A DNA stretch of 64,000 nucleotides. Origin: Polytrichum commune (Eukaryota > Streptophyta > Polytrichopsida > Polytrichales > Polytrichaceae). Each line of letters starts with the position of its first letter. The stretch's first letter is position 1. The translations under genes and the position numbers were made by a program. Location of the stretch: assembly GCA_950295325.1 (NCBI GenBank), contig OX485803.1, positions 8,308,001 to 8,372,000 of the forward strand. The letters are read 5' to 3'. The notes under the pieces are model-generated. The model was given only the letters and a program-made list of their open reading frames with translations, did not search any database and had not been told where the DNA came from. This document shows positions 45,333 through 57,825 of the stretch, one piece after another.

Positions 45333-45794
45333 CTACACCGTTCATAGTATTTAGTGTCATGTCCACTATTGGCGAAAGGTCTAAACTAAATGTCTAAAGC
45401 GCTAGTAGTGTCACGTCCATAAATTTCCACCATGACACTATTTGCCAGCATCATTAACTTTCTAAAGTGCATAACTATTTACCGTATGCTATTTGGTGGA
45501 GCATGTTGGAGTGCTTGAGATGATAGTTTTTACATTCTTGTATGCAAGAGGAAGATAGTTTTATTAAACATACTATTGGTAATTATTATGTGTTTACATT
45601 TTAGTATGCAAGAGAAAGATATTGTTGAGCGTACTAATGCCAAGGTTTTAGTAAGCTTGCTAGAACACCAAGTGCCATGAGATTACGCTACTGGCCAAGT
45701 TGATGACCATTAGTGAAACCTAGCATACACAAACCTCATAATAGGGGAAGTGACACTATTATGCATGTGACACTAAACACCATAAACGGTGTAG
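45333..45794. mobile_element. Family D-related MITE, copy 3, longer form
   Basis: Left CTACACCGTTCATAGTATTT then AGTGTCA; right (reverse complement) CTACACCGTTTATGGTGTTT then AGTGTCA. About 462 bp. The termini match family D closely, but the interior is different, including a short repeated segment around GTATGCAAGAG(G/A)AAGAT. Confidence 0.6.
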
Positions 45795-45799
45795 TTAAG

Positions 45800-48540
45800 T
45801 TTACTGGTAGTGTGACCACACAAACCAATTAATGATAGTTTAGCTCATAACTAGCACTCTCCCTAGCATTGCCTTAACATTGGTTACCCTAGCCGGCGGT
45901 GTAGCTGGGGCCTTGTTTATATATATATATCATCATAGAATGTTCGCCATACGATCCAATCTAGAATGTGACACAACAAGAGATGAAGTTCACCTCTAGG
46001 ATTGATACCTACCATTTCTATCATGGGGTTCACCGATAGAAGTGAACATTAATAATTTCATTATGCCCAAAATTCATGTATAAGTCTAGATTCATTTAAT
46101 ACATAGTAGAAGGATTTTCTATGAAATACGAAATACTTTGGTTTTAAAATACAATATGAACATAACATCAAATTTATTAATATTTCCAATACATTTATCA
46201 TTCTATTTTTGAGTATTAATACTTCAAAAAATTTATTACCCTAATTTTTAACCCCATATGAAGTACAATGGAGCATGGTACTTTCTACCCATGATAATTT
46301 TCAACCCACAGCAATAAGTGTGTACAGTTTACTCTTTTTTGCACTTGTAAAAAATCACATCATCAAGAAATTCAAAATATAAAAGTGTTGTGTAATCCTA
46401 AATGGCAATTTGCACTAATCACATATGTTATTGTATTTAATTGGAAAACTCCACTCCTTACCCCTCTATGTTTTTGGTTTTACATCATCTCAACCGCCTT
46501 CCACTAGAATTAGTAACTTGAAAATCCTTTGAAGCTAATGCGGGTGTTAAAGCAAGCAAATCTAAACCCTAAAATGGTTCCCATTTGATGAGCAACAGGT
46601 AATATGCACATGGGACACAAATAGCCAATAACTTGATTGTCTCTATTATTTGATTCTACTAGTGTAGTCAAACCACATTTGTATGTGATACTCCAACGCG
46701 TGATAAACAATTGACCTTTACAATGTTTCAAATTTTCCGAAAAATTGTAGATACATAAGGTACTTGTGCTAATCCAACATAGCAAATATGAGGACACTTA
46801 CTTTAGGGCGTTTTTGCAACTAACAACTTCATTAAAGTGACGATGATCTTCCATGTTCGCAATCAACCGTGAAAGATTGAAATAAGAGAGATTCAATAAC
46901 AATATTCATGAAGGGGGTGCCCATGATTTTATTTTATTTATTTAAAAAAGGTTTTTGCATACAACAAGGTGAAGAAACTTGCTACCCCACTTAACATCCT
47001 TGATATGATTTCAATGTTGTTATATCTACAAAATTCAAGTGTCCAACTTTTATGTTTCTTACGTGTTGAATTTCAGAAGAGTGAGTGCCCATATCCCCCC
47101 CCACCACCACGTTCCAAATCATGTGGCTCAATGAGGGAGTGGCATGGAGTTGTAATTAGACAACATAGCCATTCAATAGAGGTGGGGGACTACATGATTG
47201 TTTTATGAGTAAGAGGTTTTAGTCATTGGAAAATCATAGAAAATTTTCACATGAACAAAAAACTGTCACCGACGGTTTTGGTGTTCTCCCATGCATTTGA
47301 AAGTAAGGTAGAAGGTGCTTAAACCAACACTAAAAGTAATTTAGCCTATTTTTGAAGTTTTTTGGATCATTAGTATGCATGATTGGTTTAAAATATTGGC
47401 TTAGACATAGTAGAAACAAAAATCAAATAAATTGCACACCATATGAATATACTACAAATTTTTGAAGTCATTTGCCCTTGCTTTCCTAAATCCGTACCTA
47501 GCTCCCACTTTTTCCATTGCAAATGGCTCCTAAAACTATCCCAACACTTGTCCAAAATGCTCCCATTTTTCACTTGAAATCGCCCCCACCTTTTGTGCAA
47601 CCCCCACCCCTAGCACTAAAACCAACTTTCTACCCAATAAAATAATAAATTGATCTCTTGGAACTTTTGCATGTGGGATCTTAATAAATACATAAAAGTA
47701 AACCACCCCTAATTACGTTCCCTGATGCTTGCTCAAACCCAATCCCACTTTCGCCCAAAACCAACCCCACATGTTTTTGCAACCACCCCATTCTTCACTT
47801 GAATTTGCCTCCACTTGGAGACATTTGGAGGGTTTAGGGTGTCTTTTGGGTATAGGATTAGGAGGCTCTTATAGGTGTTGCTTTTGGGTGGGGTGTTGGA
47901 TATAGCATCCTCTACCTTATCGAAAAATATGCAAGTACTTGAAATCAACCACAAGTGGGCATCAATGATTAAGAAATGTCCAATGAATATTGGTCTACCT
48001 TAAGTCCACATCATGTAAGGTAAGTGGGTCTAATTCAAATTGTCATCTTAGAACGACCACCCACAAGCACCTATATTGAGTGGTATGTGCCAACCCCCAA
48101 AAGGAGGAAGTGGCTTGCAAGTGAAGAGGCTCTTCATTCATGCTTGCTTCATCTAGAGCCGGCGTTTATATCTATCATCTGAAAAGGGGGGGACACATGG
48201 GCTATAAAATTGATGATTTCCTCCACCGACGCCACCTTCACAACATTTCATGAGCTAAATAAAAAATTGAATTTTCATTGAATTGACAGCCAATAATGGG
48301 GGTTTGCCTTCCCGCTAGACTGCTGGCTCTTTAAAAAATGGTGGGGAAAATCACAGTCCATCATTTGGGAGCCAATAAGCATGCAACATTGAGTCTTAGA
48401 TTTTTTTTAAAAAGGAATTGATATTTTTGTAAAGCAGTCATATTTGAGGTGGGGAGTCACTAAACTAACAAAAACGGTAGCTCATTTGCACATGTTTTAC
48501 CTCTCCGGTGCAAGACAACTTTTTGTAAAATCCCTTGATT
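45800..48540. other. AT-rich gene-free stretch
   Basis: No supported gene. Short frames (46510-46797, 46969-47208, 47388-47600, 47733-47954) have no recognisable motif. A short TA run is near 45918-45931. Confidence 0.45.
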
Positions 48541-48559
48541 ATGGGTGTGTGTGGCTTCC

Positions 48560-48850
48560 ACTTGAGTGATGTGTGGATCTAAAAACATATATATATATAT
48601 ATATATAACATGTGTTTGAAAGAGATTGAACTATGTGCTCAAAATTTGTTACCCATTCTAAGCAAGCAACAGTAACATGATTGGAGAGACCTATACGATC
48701 ATTCAATAAGAAAGAGAATATTCACTTTGATAATGTAAGATATTCAAATGAGCTCAAAAAATTATGACGAAAGTGGCCCCATATTGCCAACCATCTTGCA
48801 CAAATCACATGGTTTGTAGCCTAAGAGAAGTGGGTGGAGCAAAAAATTCT
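48560..48850 (-). repeat. Family H dispersed repeat, copy 5
   Basis: Inverted relative to copy 3. It contains a TA microsatellite (about 48588-48607) at the same place as copy 10, then GAAAGAGATTGAACTATGTG and CAACCATCTTGCACAAATCA. Confidence 0.55.
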
Positions 48851-49406
48851 CGTTGAACCCCTTAGTGTCTAAGAGGTCAAGGTTGGGCCTCTTCAAGCAA
48901 AAAATTATAATGTATTTGAGCTACATATATAGCCTCTCCAACCTTAATCATGTAAAAAATGACCCTATCTCAAATCAACTTATTCTTCAAGTGCATTATT
49001 TGAATAAGCTAAACACTTTGATGTCATTGAAGATTTAAGCTCAAATGCATAGCCTAGGTGCCATTGGATGCAAATACATACATTGTATTTTGATCATCAA
49101 TGTCTAGTATGAGTATATTTGGATTGTCCTTGACATAAGACAATGTATATAACAAGGTTTTAAACACCTAAATATATTAAAAATATGACTCTTGAACTTG
49201 ACGAAGCCCATATAAATTTTCTACATGGATGTACATTGAGACCCCACATCCTTTAAAGGTTAAGATCCACCTATCTTGTTGCACTATAAATACTGGGAGT
49301 GGAGAACAATATGATGCAAATGGGGTGGCATTTTTATACGTAGTGAAATCATGGCACAATATAAGTTAGTTTGGTGGCTTATTAAGTTGAAGCGAAAGGA
49401 TGCTAA

Positions 49407-49527
49407 GGGTTAGTTTTCATTTAGGCCGCTTGCCCACCAAATTCTTTTGGAAGTGTAGAATCCACCAGGTGGAATCTACATTTCCAATAAAATCTGGTGG
49501 GTGAGCAACCTACGTAGAAACTAACCC
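49407..49527. mobile_element. 121 bp hairpin MITE with TAA duplication
   Basis: The two halves are inverted copies: GGGTTAGTTTTCATTTAGG to GTAGAATCCACC on the left and the complementary series on the right (GGTGGAATCTACATTTCC through GAAACTAACCC), with essentially no loop. TAA flanks both sides (49404-49406 and 49528-49530). The RNA would fold as one stem of about 60 bp with bulges, the size of a plant microRNA precursor. Confidence 0.8.
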
Positions 49528-49604
49528 TAATTAAGCTAGTGTGGGATGGGCAAAATACTACTTCACAATATTATACAAGGTATGTGGCAATGGAAGGGGA
49601 GAAA

Positions 49605-49805
49605 GAACTCTACTAGTTACAGAAGAACCGGTTGAGTTTGAAAATAACCAGTTGAAGTTCAAGACGTCAAGAAAATTACCCATCATCTTAGAGGAATTTA
49701 TGGAATATACCTCAAAATAATAAAGGAAAACCGAAAGATCACATTATGTAACTGGTTGGACTTGGAAACACTAGGATCTTGACTGATCGTGCTCAAAAGT
49801 CTCCC
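49605..49805 (+). repeat. Family A (AACCGGTT) dispersed repeat, copy 4
   Basis: Has GAACCGGTTGAGTTTGAAAA, TAACCAGTTGAAGTTCAAGA, AGAGGAATTTATGGAATATA and GTTGGACTTGGAAACACTAG, ending at CAAAAGTCTCCC. Confidence 0.7.
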
Positions 49806-49929
49806 TAGACATTGGTATGTGGTCCTATTGTGGGCACATTGAACTCCACCGAAATTTTTGGTTGTTGGATTGGATCAGAATATTTCGTCCAATTTGCCCC
49901 AATTAGCACTTGGGTATTACAAAGAATGT

Positions 49930-50290
49930 CATTTTAAGTTTTGGAATCATAGTTGAGATCCCATTGATATGCAAAATTTGTAAGAAGTCAAAGTGAAGAT
50001 TATGTTTTTCTTTGATCAATAACATAGACATTCTTAATTGTATTTGAATATTGAGCTTATATATTAAGCACATAGTCCAACCCCATCAAAGCACATGTCT
50101 TTTGGTCTCCGTTCATACCTTCAAGCGTTGCAATATACCACATACATACATGTGTCCAATCAAGAAGAGTGACCACATAAACCCCACATACCTTAAGCCT
50201 GGTCTGAGTGGCTTATGTGGTATGTGGCTAGCTAGTTTGAGATTTAAATTGGAATTAAGCACATGTAAATTGTTGTGCTTATGATCTTGT
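49930..50290 (+). repeat. Family H dispersed repeat, copy 6
   Basis: Contains AAGTCAAAGTGAAGATTATG, ACATAGTCCAACCCCATCAA and ACATACATGTGTCCAATCAA, then CCACATACCTTAAG. A further diverged copy runs at about 50880-51180 (copy 7). Confidence 0.55.
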
Positions 50291-50879
50291 GTATAACAAT
50301 ATATTGTAAAAAATAAGGGCTTTCATTCTAGGCATAGTTGCACAAACCTCATAGCATATCTCCATTGTCATTCATGGAAGTTGATGTTAAATTAAAGAAG
50401 GAGCATAACCAGTTCGAATCTAAGAAGGACTAGAGTTTTATTTGCTATCACTTTGTGACCACTTTCATGTATCCAACATCTTAAGTTTCAAACATTGGCC
50501 TTGCTAGTTTGAATGTGACAAACCATTCCGTTACACACCATTTGACATTCGAGTAAATACAAAATAACTATATTAAAAACCCCGGTGAACCTTGAAGTGC
50601 CCCTCATCCATGCAAATGCGTTATGAATTGTGGAATCTGCACTTTGATTGGAGGTCCCAAGAGCATACAAAGTACGAGTGCAAACTTCTCATCGTAATTC
50701 TTCTTCATTCAAAAACCTTGGCATATGTCTCATTGATCCAATGGCTACATGGCTTTGTAGAGTTGGAGATGGTCACAAGAAACAACACATGCTAGATATG
50801 TTGTGTGATGGTCCATGTAGTCTACTCTAGTGTCAATTTTAGATAGATGAATGGGCATTTGATTAGATGGAGAATCGTT

Positions 50880-51180
50880 TCTTTTGACCAGAAAGATTGT
50901 CATTTCAAGTTTTAGAATCGGAGTTGGGATGCAAATTTTTTAAAGAGGACCAAAGGAGAATATTTTCTTTCTTGTTCTCTTTATGTGATTCATAGACCTT
51001 CCCAATTATGTTCACTATTGAACCTAATATAAAATCTATATTTTAATTTCATAGTGCAATCTCATCATAACACATGTCCTTTGTTGTTAGTTCTTAACCA
51101 CAAACCTTGCCACAAACCCCTCAAATGCAAAATAATTGATTGAAAAAAATGACCACATGAAGCAACATGCCCACGTGCAA
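50880..51180 (+). repeat. Family H dispersed repeat, copy 7
   Basis: Diverged. TTCATAGTGCAATCTCATCA and ACACATGTCCTTTG correspond to the central landmarks of copy 6, and the 5' part (GTCATTTCAAGTTTTAGAAT) matches 49928 on. Confidence 0.5.
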
Positions 51181-51412
51181 TTTTGCATCATACACAGGCT
51201 TTGGCCCCAACCTACCAAGTTATATTTAATCTGACATTAAAATTGATGTACCATGTTTATTAGACTGGTTTTGGGGACTTATCACATGGTAGCACCAAAT
51301 GTCATGTGACGCCTCGTCCAATTCCCACCCAGAGATTGCAAGTCGACAACGAATGTGAAATGATGATGAATAGTGTGGGCCACACTAAGCCACTCGAATG
51401 TTTAGTGTAGCT

Positions 51413-51440
51413 CTTCCTTCCTTCCTTCCTTCCTTCCTTC
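51413..51440 (+). repeat. CCTT microsatellite
   Basis: A tandem TTCC run of about 28 bp. An AAGC run (51507-51531) lies 70 bp downstream in a short GC-richer patch (51440-51660) for which I see no gene. Confidence 0.9.
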
Positions 51441-51979
51441 CCGATTGCCCTCCCAAACATTTTGGGTGCCCGCCTCCGGTGCGTGAGTGGGGCGGCAAGG
51501 TGCCAAAACAAGCAAGCAAGCAAGCAAGCAAAGCCGCAAGGACGTCGTTCTTCTTACTCTTGTTAGCTAGTGCCGACCGACCTTTGCCTTTGGTAGCCAC
51601 CACCACCACCGTTTTGCTTTGCTTTGAGAATGGTGGGGCTTTAGGGTGGTTTGTCATTATGCCTCCATTGCAAGATTGGGAGGGGGATGGATTCGCTCAT
51701 AAGTATCATTAGTTAGTCGACTTAAGGTTGGTTTTGTTGGAACATGATGAATTAGGTTCAATCCACATACTATTGATCAACAATCCATAATATTGGAGTA
51801 CAAGCCATCTCTCTTCACATGGAAACTCATTTGGACTAAGCTCCAACCTCTTGTTCTTTGTTGTGGTACGTGATTCCACTTTTAGAAGTCCAACAATTTG
51901 TTTGGATTTCAATCAAACAAACACATGATGATGGATTGATAATCTCTCCACATCCTATACCCATGCGTGAAACTAATCC

Positions 51980-51982
<3 letters not shown>

Positions 51983-52034
<52 letters not shown>
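51983..52034. repeat. TA microsatellite
   Basis: About 52 bp of uninterrupted TA. Confidence 0.95.
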
Positions 52035-52038
<4 letters not shown>

Positions 52039-52679
52039 ATACATGTACCTCTCATTGAAAAAGATAGCCTTGAACACTAGTTGAATTATGGGTTTCACAT
52101 GGGGTCCCAAAGTTCCACTCATGTTAGTATCAAGTCCCAACATGGAGGTAAAATCCCAACTTTTGAGCCTCAAGAAACCATTTAAATATGGTTAATTATC
52201 ATTAAATCATTATTTTATGCAAAAAAATCCCGGGCCATGTGTTGAGAGTTGGATGTAGCTTCTTGCTTGACCTAGCTCTCAACACATGTCCTGAGCCTTA
52301 CCTCCAAAAGAGTTGTCATGTAGGCATCCATGTCATACTTGGGACTTAGGACTTGAGATCTCATGTGAAGTGGTAAGTTCCAACTTTCATGCTCTCAACG
52401 GCTACGATTGCATGGATTGACCTCAAGTGACTTGGACTTAGGACTTGGGACCTTGTGTGAACCAAAACTTAGCCTCAAAGGCAAGCTCCTCCAAAACATA
52501 TCGTTTTGGTTAAAACTACAAATTGATTTGTTACACGAAAATAATTACATTTTTAGATCTATTAGAGGTTGGGGCCCATCTTTGAGTACATCTTGCAGTG
52601 GATCAAGATTCCAAGACACTACAAATGCAACAACTTTGAGGGGTGTATGGTTTAAGTGCTTATTTGGTCATCTAAATTT

Positions 52680-53075
52680 TAAAATAAAGTCAAACTCTAA
52701 GATCAAGGCATCCAGAGTCGACCATGTCCATTTAATCGCTCACTAGGGTCATGCAATGCCAACATGAATGGAATCTATATCTTTGAAGGCGAATGGAGTT
52801 AAGGTTTATGCGGGTGGCGGCTTGTAATTGATTACCCTCATTAAAGTTTTGACTAGCCAAGCATTAGATTTTAGATGAGTGGCTATGGTTTAACCTATGA
52901 ATCGTCTATGTGTTACCCTAAAATTACTGCTTCAAAATTTGTAGCAATTTCTATATTCATGAATTCTTTTGGCATTCTTCTTAGAATTTGTTTCTCTTCA
53001 CAAGAAAAATAAATCCCCGCTATTACTTCTCCTCAACATATGTAGACTCTCTTATTTGTCGGTCACAAATGCCTC
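52680..53075 (+). repeat. Family G repeat, copy 2
   Basis: First of two direct copies in a row. Contains AAGGCATCCAGAGTCGACCA, TTGATTACCCTCATTAAAG and GAGTGGCTATGGTTTAACC. The short frame starting ATG-AGT-GGC runs about 45 codons to a stop at a GAAAAATAA site. Confidence 0.65.
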
Positions 53076-53154
53076 AATCTTACTAGCTTTTAAAACTTTG
53101 TATTAAATGTTCTAAAAATGTTGAAGGTTATCCGTAAATTCTTTTTCATGCCAA

Positions 53155-53565
53155 GGATCCTTGCATATAAGGTCAAGGCATCCACAATTGACAAGGTCCA
53201 TTTAATGGCTTACAAGGGTCATGTAATGTCAACATGGATGAGGTCTATATTTTTTAGGTGAACGGAGTTAAGTTTATGTGTTGGCGACTTGTGATTGATT
53301 ACCCTCATAAGAGTTTTGATATTTGTCACAAGCATTAGAATTTAGATGAGCGGTTATGGGTTAACCTATAGATTGATTGAGTGTTACCCTATCTTTACCG
53401 CTTCAAAATTTGTAATAATTTCCATATTCATGAATTTCCTTTTTAGTTTGTTTGCATTCTCATTAGAAATTGTTTCTCTTTACAAGAAAAATAAGTCCAT
53501 GCTATTACTCCTCCTAAACAAATGCAAACTCTCTTATTTTATATGTTATAGGTACCTCAACCTCT
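53155..53565 (+). repeat. Family G repeat, copy 3
   Basis: Direct repeat of the preceding copy at about 475 bp spacing, which indicates a tandem duplication or adjacent insertion. The frame from 53346 is 118 codons and keeps MSGYGLTY, CYP and KFV. It extends past the shared repeat. Confidence 0.65.
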
Positions 53566-53744
53566 ATGGGAGTTGCCAGCCCAGGATTAAGAGGTTAATT
53601 CCTTCAATGCACTTGAAATTTTTGGGGTTAAAATGGGTGATCTTAGTGTCATTGGTTAGAAATTTCCTAAAGAATGATCAACTGCCTTTTAGAGAAACAT
53701 AACGATACAAACACAAACGTATTATAGTCTAAATAAGTAATAAT

Positions 53745-53835
53745 TAGATTGAATGTGGGAAACATCTAGGAATATTCCATGGAATATTGTTAGTCCCATT
53801 GAACACTGTTATGACTATAAATATTGCTATGCATC
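53745..53835 (+). repeat. Family N hairpin MITE, truncated copy 2
   Basis: Starts in the middle of the unit (TTAGATTGAATGTGGGAAAC, GGAATATTCCATGGAATATT) and ends near ACTGTTATGACTATAAATAT. The left inverted end is missing. Confidence 0.5.
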
Positions 53836-53894
53836 CACAAGTCTGAATACTCGTGGTCATTGTAGTATTTGAATAGTAGATGGAATCTGTGTAT

Positions 53895-54090
53895 GGGGAG
53901 ATTTTTTGGACATAATCGTTCAAAATCCTAGTGTTTTCAAGTCCAAGCAGTTACATCTTTCGGTTTTTCTTTATTAATTTGAGGTATATTCCATAGATTC
54001 CTCTAAAATGATGGGTAATTTTCTTGGAGTCGTGAACTTTGACTGGTTATTTCTCAAACTCAATTGGTTCATCTGCAACTACACTAAATA
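53895..54090 (-). repeat. Family A dispersed repeat, copy 5
   Basis: Reverse orientation: GGGGAGATTTTTTGGACATA, CTAGTGTTTTCAAGTCCAAG, GAGGTATATTCCATAGATTC and CAATTGGTTCATCTGCAACT. The AACCGGTT palindromes are eroded in this copy. Confidence 0.6.
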
Positions 54091-54094
54091 GGAT

Positions 54095-54265
54095 ATTTAG
54101 TGTTTGATACACTAAATATGAATGCATACATTAAATATCAATAACCCTATGAAAGTTAGTAACATTCAATGTAAACTCAAACACTAAATATCAACTATGG
54201 TAATATGTGGAAGTTACATGTTTGAATTTAGTGCTAATAAGGATTTGAAAAATAAAATGACAATG
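54095..54265 (-). repeat. Family E repeat, copy 2
   Basis: Inverted match to about 25120-25260 (ACACTAAATATCAACTATGG, GTAATATGTGGAAGTTAC). Begins next to CTACACTAAATAGG, a D/E-type terminus. Confidence 0.5.
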
Positions 54266-54483
54266 ATAAATGGAGAACTAGGCCACACTAACAAATGATT
54301 TTGGAAAGTTTTGACAACCGATTTCATGTTCGAAAAAAACATATTTTGCAAATGCTATGAGGAAACTCCTGATAATCTCACTACCCATGCATCATAAAAC
54401 ATTCTACCACAATTCACCTCCACTGGATTTTATTATATTTGTTTGTTTGATTATTTTTACTATGCTTGCGATAACCTCATAAC

Positions 54484-54632
54484 ATTACTCAGCGTTCAAC
54501 TCTTATTCAATGGGTTCTTAGAATATAACAATGAGATGCTCAAAAAGCACGCCGGGAGACTCATATTCAGACTAAACTCCCAACATCTCCTTGTTATATT
54601 CTAAGGGTCCATGTTGCTGAGGAATAATATGC
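54484..54632. mobile_element. Family J hairpin MITE, copy 2
   Basis: Left CATTACTCAGCG; inner inverted pair TTAGAATATAACAATGAGAT and its complement ATCTCCTTGTTATATTCTAA. About 148 bp. Confidence 0.6.
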
Positions 54633-54765
54633 TATTCCTTAAAATGTGGCTTCTTTGTGCCCGGAACTAACTCGACTTTGAGGCTAACACAATACAATGC
54701 GCTGTGGACAACCACTTTCCCTCGTTGTCAATCTGCTTAGAATCTGGCATGCGTAATGGGTGAAT

Positions 54766-55434
54766 GTTCACAACACTTTTTGAGGGGGAGATTGAACCAA
54801 GGGAAGGGAAAGTGAGAACACTAATTACTATTGTAGAGTCCATGAATTTGTGTACTTAGATAAATTAACTTCTAATTTGAGGTCAAAGACCCCAAATTAG
54901 TCTAGTGAGATGAATCACCAACCAACCTATAATTTTTTTTTAAAACATTTCCAACCACATTGACTTCTAATTTGGGGTTAGAAACCCCAATTTGGTATAG
55001 TGTGACCCAATGATTTAACAATAAACTTGAGAGGGGTGGAATTGAATTCCCTCTCGGGGGGGGGGGGGGGGGGGCAGTCATTGGTTGGAGTAGCAATATA
55101 TGTGCGAACAAATGATAGGGTATTTTTAAAACATGGGGGCAAAAAAATATAAATGAACTTAAGAGTAATATAGGGTATCAAAAATGGCACTGGACATCTT
55201 TAAAGTACTATAGGGTATGGAATAATAGGTAATTTGGAATTATAAGTAATGCAAGCCATTTTTCTATTAACCCAAAGTAGAAATTTACATAATGATAGCA
55301 TGTGAAAAAAAAATTGAAAGTAATACCCCCCTATAAAATAGTGGTTGTTCGCACCTATATCCTTAACTTTTTAACACACTGCCCCCCCCCCCCCCCCGAG
55401 AATTCCCTTCCTACCGCTTAGGTAGGTGTTGGAA
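54766..55434. mobile_element. Family K element, copy 3, interrupted by family F
   Basis: Left end GTTCACAACACTTTTTGAGG and right end (reverse complement) ATTTCCAACACCTACCTAAG match the K termini. The K interior (GGTCAAAGACCCCAAATTAG) is present. The family F element with its duplication lies inside it at 55053-55399, so F inserted after K. Confidence 0.55.
55053..55399 (+). mobile_element. Family F MITE with G/C homopolymer ends, copy 2
   Basis: 347 bp beginning CTC then G19 and ending C16 then GA. Flanked by GAATTCCCT on both sides (55044-55052 and 55400-55408), a 9 bp duplication. Differs from copy 1 by scattered substitutions, by an A-run where copy 1 has a T-run (near 55307) and by homopolymer length. 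Confidence 0.8.
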
Positions 55435-56187
55435 ATTGAAGTCCAAATACACAAATTGCAAAGGTCACAAGCTTTTGTGACATCACTTACAATAGTTACT
55501 AGTACCATGGCAACTTCAACACTATGTAGTTAATTCATTTTTGAAGCAAAATTGCCACATGTCACATAACTAATCACTGAATTATGTGGTAAAGATGGCC
55601 TGAAAAAATAATCAACTAAAAAGAATTTGACATGCAAAGTATTGAATCTGATTATTTGAAAACGAGGCACATTTTGTGTTGGAGTGTTTCTTATATAACC
55701 CCATTAGAGATAAATTTCCATCACTATTTGAGAATATAATTCTAGGGAGCTTCAAGTCTTTCTTTTAATTGGACCATGAAGTTGACATTAGCCTTTATCT
55801 CATGGAATCTACCGCCACTCTAGAGAACTAGCTTGTTCGAAACCATCTTGATGTACTTTTAGTTCCATTAGTCTTCTTGGCTTCCCAAACTTTAAAATCA
55901 ATTTGATCTCATCTACAACTTAACCTTGTGGATATTTTGAGAAGCAAGAAATCGGAAAATGTTGAGTAACAAGGATTGACTTGAGCTAAATCCTTAACTT
56001 CCTGGAGCATGTTGTTGTTTCATTAGATTATCTAAGCCTTATGAACCTTAAATTTCATTGTACTTAAGAGAAAAATTATTGTTAATGATTTAAAGATCGC
56101 ATTGATATGGTAGAAATATCTAGTAATTGTCATGATTTTTGTTATAATCGATTGATAATCGTTAAACCTCAAGAAATTGTGAAAATT

Positions 56188-56420
56188 GCATGTTAAATCC
56201 ACCACACATTGGTTGAAACAATCACAATCAACATGTAAAGTGTCAACTAGGTTCTGACTTGTTCTCCAAGTTGGCCAATTTCATTAATTCCAATATAGAG
56301 TTGATACTTTGTTCCTCTTTATGTGTGCGACAAAAAATCAAATTCTGACAGATCATGTGACTATGCAAAATGTCTCTCTGGTCATTTTAACATACTACGT
56401 GGTTGATTTAACAATCCCTT
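56188..56420 (-). mobile_element. Family I MITE, copy 3
   Basis: Left TGTTAAATCCACCACACATT and right (reverse complement) GGGATTGTTAAATCAACCAC correspond to family I ends. Interior text TCACATGATCTGTCAGAATT (reverse sense) matches copy 2. Confidence 0.6.
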
Positions 56421-57009
56421 AATATTGTGCTTCAAACTTTCAAGACTAAAATATACACTTTAAGGTAAGAAAAAGAGTCCGTAGAATTGAAATATTTCAA
56501 TCAAAATAACTATATAGTACCATATATAGAAACTTATCAACAAAGGAAAAGTTACTTCATTCTTGACTTCAAAAATATATTGTGAACAAATTACATGAAA
56601 TCTCGTGATTTTTTAAAATGAAATTACTAAACATTGCTACTGCACTATTGACGTGATCTTAAAATCAATAGCAACTTTTTTCTTTTCTTTTAGGTGCAAT
56701 CAAACTTGAGATTTAGAAAGCTGAATTTTTAGATGATCTAATGAAACCACAATATGCTCTAGGAAGGTAAGGGTTAAAAATGTATTGTGAACAACCATCG
56801 TTTCATATTGGAATGGGATCATTGCCATTAAAAAGTAAAAACACAATGATACCTATTGTAACCTTCTTAACACCTTCCTTTTGAATGGATTTGGCTTCAA
56901 GAGTCTTTCGTAAGCCTAAACATGGCCCTCTTAGGAAGTTAAGGGTTACGATGCACCATAAACGCATGGGAGCAACTTCATGACTATGATAAGCAAAAGT
57001 AAACCAATG

Positions 57010-57215
57010 TCCGGGAAGATTTTTGAGCACAATCAATCAAGGTCCTATTGTTTTCCAAGTCCAACTGGTTACATGTTGTGAACTTCCATTTATTTTTCTT
57101 GTTAATTTGAGATATATTCCGTAAATTCCTCTAAAATGATTTGTAATTTTCATGAAGTCTTGAACTTCAACTAGTTATTTTTTCAACTCAACCGGTTCGT
57201 CTATAAACTAAGAGT
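57010..57215 (-). repeat. Family A (AACCGGTT) dispersed repeat, copy 6
   Basis: Reverse orientation: CCAAGTCCAACTGGTTACAT, GAGATATATTCCGTAAATTC, CTTGAACTTCAACTAGTTAT and CAACTCAACCGGTTCGTC. Confidence 0.65.
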
Positions 57216-57669
57216 TGGTTCTTCTTGTTCATTGAAGTGGACTAAGGAAATGTTTACACAAGGGACCATGAAGTCATCCCAAGGACCTGTAAAAAAATGT
57301 GATTGGATGTTGAACTTATCTTGGGACCACTTCGGTTTACACCAAGGAAAAAATGTCAAAGTGACCAAGGAGTTCGAGGTCCCCAAAAGACATAGTTCAA
57401 GGCCCACATTATCCACTGACATGGTCCAACGGGTTTTATGGTGGGAGAGGCAAAATAAATGCTTTGGTAGACAAAGGTAAAGGCCCATGACAGATTCATA
57501 CTAGTATAATCAAGTTTTTAATGAAATGTATTTTGGGGAAGCGAAGGTGAAGACAAGAGAAGACAAAAGAATGGCCAGACTTAATTTTTTTCAAGTTTAC
57601 CATTTTTTAACGTACATTAGGAATAATCAACACATTCGTTTGTTGGTGCATGGTCATTCCTCTTGGCCC

Positions 57670-57825
57670 ACATTTGGTTTACACCTAGTGAGGGGGCCCA
57701 AAGACGATGTAAGTTGATTTGTGAAGAAATTGGACCATGGAGGTTGGACCATCAAGATGGACCATGGAAAAAGGCCACCTTCCATGGTTCGATGTCATGG
57801 TCCATGGTGTAAACCAGACCTAAGA
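57670..57825. repeat. Inverted-repeat segment rich in CCATGG
   Basis: TTTGGTTTACACC near the left and GGTGTAAACCAGACC at the right are inverted. Between them the motif GGACCATGG and its complement recur (57731-57815). It may be a small MITE. A related GGTTTACACC also occurs near 57334. Confidence 0.4.
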
